DNA from: Pseudomonas putida
Lineage (GTDB): Bacteria > Pseudomonadota > Gammaproteobacteria > Pseudomonadales > Pseudomonadaceae
Assembly: GCF_002906855.1 (NCBI RefSeq)
Contig: NZ_MINI01000038.1
Location: forward strand, 1,178,001-1,242,000
Direction of reading: 5' to 3'
Length of the DNA: 64,000 nucleotides
This document shows, piece after piece, positions 59,902 through 64,000 of the stretch. The notes under the pieces are model-generated. The model was not told the DNA's origin. It worked only from the letters and a program-made list of their open reading frames with translations, and made no database searches. A program made the translations under genes and the position numbers. Positions within the stretch are counted from its first letter, which is position 1, and the number at the start of each line of letters is the position of its first letter.

Positions 59902-61254
59902 ATGAGCAACCAACTGTTCGACGCCTACTTCACCGCGCCGGCCATGCGCGACGTGTTCTCCGACCGTGGCCGCCTGCAGGGCATGCTCGACTTCGAGGCC
60001 GCACTGGCCCGTGCCGAGGCCGCTGCCGGCCTGGTGCCGCACAGTGCCGTGGCGGCCATCGAGGCGGCCTGCCAGGCCGAGCGCTATGACGTGCGGGCGC
60101 TGGCCGATGCCATCGCCACCGCCGGCAACTCGGCGATCCCGCTGGTCAAGGCGCTGGGCAAGGTGATCGCCAGTGGTGTGCCCGAAGCCGAGCGTTACGT
60201 GCACCTGGGCGCCACCAGCCAGGATGCGATGGATACCGGGCTGGTGTTGCAGTTGCGCGACGCACTGGCGCTGATCGAAGCGGACCTCGGCAAGCTGGCC
60301 GAGACCTTGGCGCGCCAGGCCTTGCAACATGCCGACACGCCACTGGTTGGCCGCACCTGGCTGCAACATGCCACGCCAGTGACCTTGGGCATGAAGCTGG
60401 CAGGTGTGCTTGGTGCCTTGACCCGCCATCGTCAGCGCCTGCAGGAACTGCGCCCGCGACTGCTGGTGCTGCAGTTCGGTGGTGCTTCCGGGAGCCTGGC
60501 GGCCCTGGGCAGCAAAGCCATGCCGGTGGCGGAAGCGCTGGCCGAACAACTCAAGCTGACCTTGCCCGAGCAGCCTTGGCACACCCAGCGTGATCGCCTG
60601 GTGGAATTCGCGTCGGTGTTGGGCCTGGTTGCCGGCAGCCTGGGCAAGTTCGGCCGTGATGTCAGCCTGCTGATGCAGACCGAGGCCGGTGAGGTGTTCG
60701 AGCCTTCCGCGCCGGGTAAGGGCGGTTCCTCGACCATGCCGCACAAGCGCAATCCGGTCGGTGCTGCGGTGCTGATCGGCGCTGCGACCCGCGTGCCGGG
60801 CCTGCTTTCGACGCTGTTCGCCGCCATGCCCCAGGAGCACGAGCGCAGCCTTGGCCTGTGGCATGCCGAATGGGAAACCTTGCCGGACATCTGCTGCCTG
60901 GTCTCCGGCGCCCTGCGCCAGGCCCAGGTGATCGCCGAGGGCATGGAAGTGGATGCCGAACGCATGCGCCGCAACCTCGACCTGACACAAGGCCTGGTGC
61001 TGGCCGAGGCGGTCAGCATCGTGCTCGCCCAGCGCCTGGGCCGTGACCGTGCCCACCACTTGCTGGAGCAATGCTGCCAGCGGGCCGTGGCCGAACAGCG
61101 CCATTTGCGCGCCGTGCTGGGTGACGAGCCGCAGGTCAATGCCGAGCTGAGCGCGGAAGAACTCGACCGCCTGCTCGACCCTGCTCATTACCTTGGCCAG
61201 GCCCGCGTCTGGGTGGCGCGCGCCGTGGCTGAACATCAACGTTTGACTGCCTGA
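59902..61254 (+). CDS. pcaB: 3-Carboxy-cis,cis-muconate cycloisomerase PcaB
   Basis: A 450-residue enzyme of the fumarase/aspartase superfamily, lactonising carboxymuconate to carboxymuconolactone. The superfamily signature is GGSSTMPHKRNP; also visible are the conserved HLGATSQDAMDTG and TPLVGRTWLQHATPVT. The start MSNQLFDAYF at 59902 is family-exact. It is in the tight pcaT-B-D-C stretch with gaps of 9-11 bases. Confidence 0.95.
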   Translation: MSNQLFDAYFTAPAMRDVFSDRGRLQGMLDFEAALARAEAAAGLVPHSAVAAIEAACQAERYDVRALADAIATAGNSAIPLVKALGKVIASGVPEAERYVHLGATSQDAMDTGLVLQLRDALALIEADLGKLAETLARQALQHADTPLVGRTWLQHATPVTLGMKLAGVLGALTRHRQRLQELRPRLLVLQFGGASGSLAALGSKAMPVAEALAEQLKLTLPEQPWHTQRDRLVEFASVLGLVAGSLGKFGRDVSLLMQTEAGEVFEPSAPGKGGSSTMPHKRNPVGAAVLIGAATRVPGLLSTLFAAMPQEHERSLGLWHAEWETLPDICCLVSGALRQAQVIAEGMEVDAERMRRNLDLTQGLVLAEAVSIVLAQRLGRDRAHHLLEQCCQRAVAEQRHLRAVLGDEPQVNAELSAEELDRLLDPAHYLGQARVWVARAVAEHQRLTA

Positions 61255-61265
61255 AGGAGACCGCT

Positions 61266-62057
61266 GTGGCGCACTTGCAACTGGCCGATGGCGTACTGAA
61301 CTACCAACTCGACGGCCCGGCCGACGCTCCGGTGCTGGTCCTGTCCAACTCGCTGGGTACCGACCTTGGCATGTGGGACAGCCAGATCCCGCTGTGGAGC
61401 GAACACTTGCGCGTGTTGCGCTACGACACCCGTGGCCATGGCGCTTCACTGGTCACTGATGGCCCCTACAGCATCGAGCAGCTGGGCCAGGATGTACTGG
61501 CGCTGCTCGACGCGCTGGACATTCAGCACGCGCACTTCGTCGGCCTGTCCATGGGCGGCCTGATCGGCCAGTGGTTGGGTATTCATGCAGGCGCGCGCCT
61601 GCACAGCCTGACTCTGTGCAACACGGCAGCCAAGATCGCCAACGACGAGGTGTGGAACACCCGTATCGACACCGTGCTCAAGGGCGGCCAGCAAGCCATG
61701 GTCGACCTGCGCGATGCCTCCATCGCCCGCTGGTTCACCCCGAAGTTTGCCGAGCAGCAGCCGAAAGAGGCCCAGCGTATCTGCCAGATGCTGGCGCAAA
61801 CCAGCCCGCAAGGGTATGCCGCCAACTGCGCGGCCGTGCGTGATGCCGATTTCCGTGAGCAACTGGGCCGCATCCAGGTGGCGACGTTGATCGTCGCCGG
61901 CACCGAAGACGTGGTCACCACGCCGGAGCATGGCCGCTTCATGCAGGCCGGTATCATCGGTGCCACCTACGCCGAGTTCCCGGCGGCGCACCTGTCCAAC
62001 GTCGAGATTGGTGAGGCATTCAGCCGCCGCGTGCTCGACTTCCTGCTGGCTCGCTGA
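61266..62057 (+). CDS. pcaD: 3-Oxoadipate enol-lactonase PcaD
   Basis: A 263-residue alpha/beta hydrolase that opens beta-ketoadipate enol-lactone. It shows the oxyanion-region NSLGTDLGMW, the nucleophile elbow GLSMGGLIGQW (Ser), the acid in AGTEDVVTTPEHG, and the His in FPAAHLSNVE. It starts at GTG 61266, preceded by GAAGGAGA. The preceding gene ends 11 bases before. Confidence 0.94.
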   Translation: MAHLQLADGVLNYQLDGPADAPVLVLSNSLGTDLGMWDSQIPLWSEHLRVLRYDTRGHGASLVTDGPYSIEQLGQDVLALLDALDIQHAHFVGLSMGGLIGQWLGIHAGARLHSLTLCNTAAKIANDEVWNTRIDTVLKGGQQAMVDLRDASIARWFTPKFAEQQPKEAQRICQMLAQTSPQGYAANCAAVRDADFREQLGRIQVATLIVAGTEDVVTTPEHGRFMQAGIIGATYAEFPAAHLSNVEIGEAFSRRVLDFLLAR

Positions 62058-62067
62058 GGAATTGGCC

Positions 62068-62460
62068 ATGGACGAGAAACAACGTTACGACGCTGGCATG
62101 CAGGTTCGTCGCGCAGTGCTGGGTGATGCCCATGTGGATCGCAGCCTGGAGAAGCTCAACGACTTCAACGGCGAATTCCAGGAAATGATCACCCGGCACG
62201 CCTGGGGCGACATCTGGACCCGCCCAGGCCTGCCGCGTCACACCCGCAGCCTGATCACCATCGCCATGTTGATCGGCATGAACCGTAACGACGAGCTCAA
62301 GCTGCACCTGCGCGCCGCAGCCAACAACGGCGTGACCCGTGACGAGATCAAGGAAGTGCTGATGCAGAGCGCGATCTATTGCGGCATCCCGGCAGCCAAT
62401 GCCACCTTCCACCTGGCCGAGTCGGTGTGGGATGAGCTGGGCGTAGAGTCGCGGGGTTAA
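62068..62460 (+). CDS. pcaC: 4-Carboxymuconolactone decarboxylase PcaC
   Basis: A 130-residue decarboxylase of the CMD fold, converting carboxymuconolactone to enol-lactone between PcaB and PcaD. Conserved parts are HAWGDIWTRPGLPRHTRSLITIAMLIGMNR and HLRAAANNGVTRDEIKEVLMQSAIYCGIPAAN. The ATG at 62068 follows TGAGGA. It is the last gene of the operon; its TAA stop lies in a palindrome shared with the convergent DUF962 stop. Confidence 0.95.
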   Translation: MDEKQRYDAGMQVRRAVLGDAHVDRSLEKLNDFNGEFQEMITRHAWGDIWTRPGLPRHTRSLITIAMLIGMNRNDELKLHLRAAANNGVTRDEIKEVLMQSAIYCGIPAANATFHLAESVWDELGVESRG

Positions 62461-62468
62461 ACCCCGCG
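62450..62468. terminator. Palindromic terminator shared by pcaC and the DUF962 gene
   Basis: CGCGGGGTT and AACCCCGCG flank one A, a 19-base palindrome. It contains both stop codons: TAA at 62458-62460 on the plus strand, and the complement of TTA at 62457-62459 on the minus strand. No T run is present. Confidence 0.55.
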
Positions 62469-62969
62469 TATGGCCACTGGCCCGGCATTGGCTTCCACGG
62501 CCTGTTTCAGTGCCGGGCACAGGCCCAACATGAATGCCGCTTCAGCCACCACGAACAGCGGGCCGATGATCAGCCCGCTGATATCGTCGACGAACGCCGG
62601 CTTGCGGCCTTCGTAATGATGCCCGACGAACTGGATGATCCAGCCCACCACGAACGCACCTAGGCCGGCGCTGAGCCACAGGCCGGTGGATTGCGTGGCC
62701 AGCGCCTGGCCGATCCACAGGGACAGGCCAAGCAGCAGGCCCATGACCAGGCCGAAACGCAGGTCCAGGCGCAGGTAGAACCGCACGGCAGCTGCTGCGG
62801 CGAGCAGGGCAGGGGATAGCCAGATGCCGGCCAGGTCCCAGCCGGGGCGCGACAGCAGTACCGTGACGGCGACGACAATCAGCGGAATGCCGACGAAGTG
62901 GGTGGCGATGTTGCGTGGGTCGCGATGGTAGTTGGCGTATTGGCTCAGGTGTTCGACGAGGTTTTTCAT
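62457..62969 (-). CDS. DUF962/Mpo1-like membrane protein
   Basis: A 170-residue protein with about four hydrophobic segments. The family head LSQYANYHRDPRNIATHFVGIPL holds the conserved HxxPxN-type and HxxG sites, with GHHYEGRKPAFVDDI later. Relatives include yeast Mpo1, a dioxygenase of 2-hydroxy fatty acids with Fe bound by His residues. The bacterial substrate is unknown. ATG 62969. It is convergent with pcaC; the last four bases overlap. Not obviously part of the pca pathway. Confidence 0.82.
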   Translation of the reverse strand: MKNLVEHLSQYANYHRDPRNIATHFVGIPLIVVAVTVLLSRPGWDLAGIWLSPALLAAAAAVRFYLRLDLRFGLVMGLLLGLSLWIGQALATQSTGLWLSAGLGAFVVGWIIQFVGHHYEGRKPAFVDDISGLIIGPLFVVAEAAFMLGLCPALKQAVEANAGPVAIRGV

Positions 62970-63040
62970 TGTTGTTCCTCCCTGGGTGGCCGATGTCTCG
63001 ATATAGCTGAGAATAGCCCGCAGTCACCACCATCATCAGT

Positions 63041-63964
63041 TCAGCGAATGGCAGCAGCGCGCATTGGTGCATCCAACCCCACCAGGGTCTCGATCATTGC
63101 CCGTGCTGCCGGTGACAAGCGGTAGCCGCTGCGGCTGACCACCCCACATCTCACACTCAGCACCTCCAGGGCCGGTGGCAGGTTGCGCCAGTGCAGGCGC
63201 ACCAGGCGCCCGCTGGCGAGGTCGTCGGCCACGGCTTCTTCGCTGGCGGTGCCCACGGCATCGCTGGCCAGCACCACGCTGCGCAATACCGCCAGATGCT
63301 CGGTCTGCAAGTGCGGGATGAAGTCGCTGCGCCCGCTCAGGTTGGCCAGGCGCTTGCGCACGCCGGGTGCAAGCAGGGCACTGGCCAAGGGGTAGGCGAA
63401 CAGGTCGTTGGTCGACAGGCTGTCCTTGGCCAGCAGCGGGTGGCCGGGGCGGCAGAAGAACAGCCCGGGGCGCGGCGTGAGCGGTGCGGTGTGGAAATTG
63501 GGGTCGGCTTCGAAGGGGCGGATGTCATCGACGAAGAACTCGATCTGCTCGCGGCGCAGTGCCTGGCCCAGGCGCTCGGCATTGTCCACTACCAGCGCCG
63601 TGCGGATGCCGGGGTAGCTGGCAATGAAATGCTGCAGTGCTTGCGGGACCAGGCGCACGGCCAGGGCCGGGCCGCTGCCGAAATGCAGCTCGCCAGCGTC
63701 GAGCTTGGTCATTTGCAGCACTTCGTTGCTCAGCTGATTGGCGCCTTGCACCAGGCGGCGGGCATGCTGCAGCACCACCAGGCCCTCGGGGGTAGGGGGC
63801 AGGGCCTTGCTGGCGCGGTCGACCAGGGGGCAGCCGAAGGTGTGTTCGAGGCCTTGGATGGCTCGGCTGAAGGCGGGTTGGGTGATACCCATGGCTTGCG
63901 CGGCGCGGACGAAACTGCGGTATTCGGTGAGGGCGATGAAGTAGCGCAGTTGGCGAAGGTCCAT
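63041..63964 (-). CDS. LysR-family transcriptional regulator
   Basis: A 307-residue LysR protein: a winged helix (MDLRQLRYFIALTEYRSFVRAAQAMGITQPAFSRAIQGLEHTFGCPLVDR), a linker helix, and an effector-binding domain with PGLFFCRPGHPLL. The start is ATG 63964. It lies upstream of and in the same direction as the DUF962 gene, 71 bases away, with no clear divergent target in view because the window ends. The ligand is unknown. Confidence 0.88.
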   Translation of the reverse strand: MDLRQLRYFIALTEYRSFVRAAQAMGITQPAFSRAIQGLEHTFGCPLVDRASKALPPTPEGLVVLQHARRLVQGANQLSNEVLQMTKLDAGELHFGSGPALAVRLVPQALQHFIASYPGIRTALVVDNAERLGQALRREQIEFFVDDIRPFEADPNFHTAPLTPRPGLFFCRPGHPLLAKDSLSTNDLFAYPLASALLAPGVRKRLANLSGRSDFIPHLQTEHLAVLRSVVLASDAVGTASEEAVADDLASGRLVRLHWRNLPPALEVLSVRCGVVSRSGYRLSPAARAMIETLVGLDAPMRAAAIR

Positions 63965-64000
63965 GTCGAGGCTCTGCGGTGGAACAGGGCTCGATTTAAG

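Noticed and set aside
59116..61449. 777-codon minus-strand frame across pcaT, pcaB and pcaD
   Set aside because: Spans three certain genes on the other strand and is rich in His and Gln, typical of antisense frames in GC-rich DNA.

Overview
The window is chromosomal DNA of a Pseudomonas, almost certainly of the P. putida group. The evidence is GC-rich codon use, the pcaR-K-F-T-B-D-C order with PcaR-type operators, a TurA/MvaT silencer, ColRS, BifA, XenB, OlsBA, and putida-type REP palindromes in the gaps. No phage, IS element, CRISPR, rRNA or tRNA was seen. Nearly all of it looks like core chromosome.

Layout. 1-2.8 kb: an alkyltransferase-like protein (edge-truncated), an exported DUF481 protein, a HugZ-type haem protein behind a possible Fur box, and fxsA. 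2.8-5.1 kb: groES-groEL with a sigma-32 promoter and a structured leader RNA. 5.1-9.8 kb: a PAP2 phosphatase and the envelope-stress unit colR-colS-warA-inaA-small exported protein. 9.8-14 kb: an RND efflux pump and its adaptor (MexVW-like). 14.2-19.4 kb: a four-gene exported iron-linked operon (imelysin, di-haem cytochrome, imelysin, DUF1513). 19.5-24.2 kb: bifA, sodB, and divergent argO/argP. 24.2-28.3 kb: an NAD-dependent epimerase, a coiled-coil membrane protein, arsR-xenB with three phased operator-like motifs, and acpH. 28.3-36.8 kb: ornithine-lipid synthesis (olsB-olsA), a run of poorly characterised exported or lipid enzymes (acyl-CoA dehydrogenase-like, beta-lactamase-fold, YceI, phospholipase D), a DJ-1/PfpI protein, a SnoaL-like protein, and a GNAT-nitrilase pair. 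36.8-44.1 kb: class I fumarase, a ferredoxin-reductase, pykA, a lipoprotein, a PilZ protein, sbcB and turA. 44.4-53.6 kb: purU, a three-gene glycosyltransferase/deacetylase/YbhN operon, a chemoreceptor with a FliA promoter, a HerA-like ATPase and a Pit transporter. 53.9-62.5 kb: the beta-ketoadipate (protocatechuate) regulon. 62.5-64 kb: a DUF962 membrane protein and a LysR regulator.

How it works together. PcaR (54.5 kb) should control its own promoter, pcaK and pcaF. Near-identical GTTCGATAA-CGCAC operators precede all three. PcaK imports 4-hydroxybenzoate; PcaB, PcaC and PcaD turn carboxymuconate into beta-ketoadipate enol-lactone and then beta-ketoadipate; PcaF makes the final thiolytic cleavage; PcaT carries pathway acids. 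ColRS, WarA, the InaA-like kinase, OlsBA, the phospholipase D and the glycosyltransferase operon give the window a strong envelope-lipid theme. BifA and the PilZ protein add c-di-GMP control.

Most novel points. (1) A possible small RNA diverges from pcaR and ends in a strong intrinsic terminator. (2) A possible 20-codon leader peptide with an upstream hairpin lies between the pcaK operator and pcaK. (3) Three TATCGCGATA-type motifs, 30 and 50 bp apart, lie upstream of arsR-xenB. (4) The imelysin/di-haem operon has a Fur-like site. (5) The glycosyltransferase/DUF2334/YbhN operon is compact and uncharacterised. All family assignments were made by eye from translated sequence and remembered family motifs; no database search was run.
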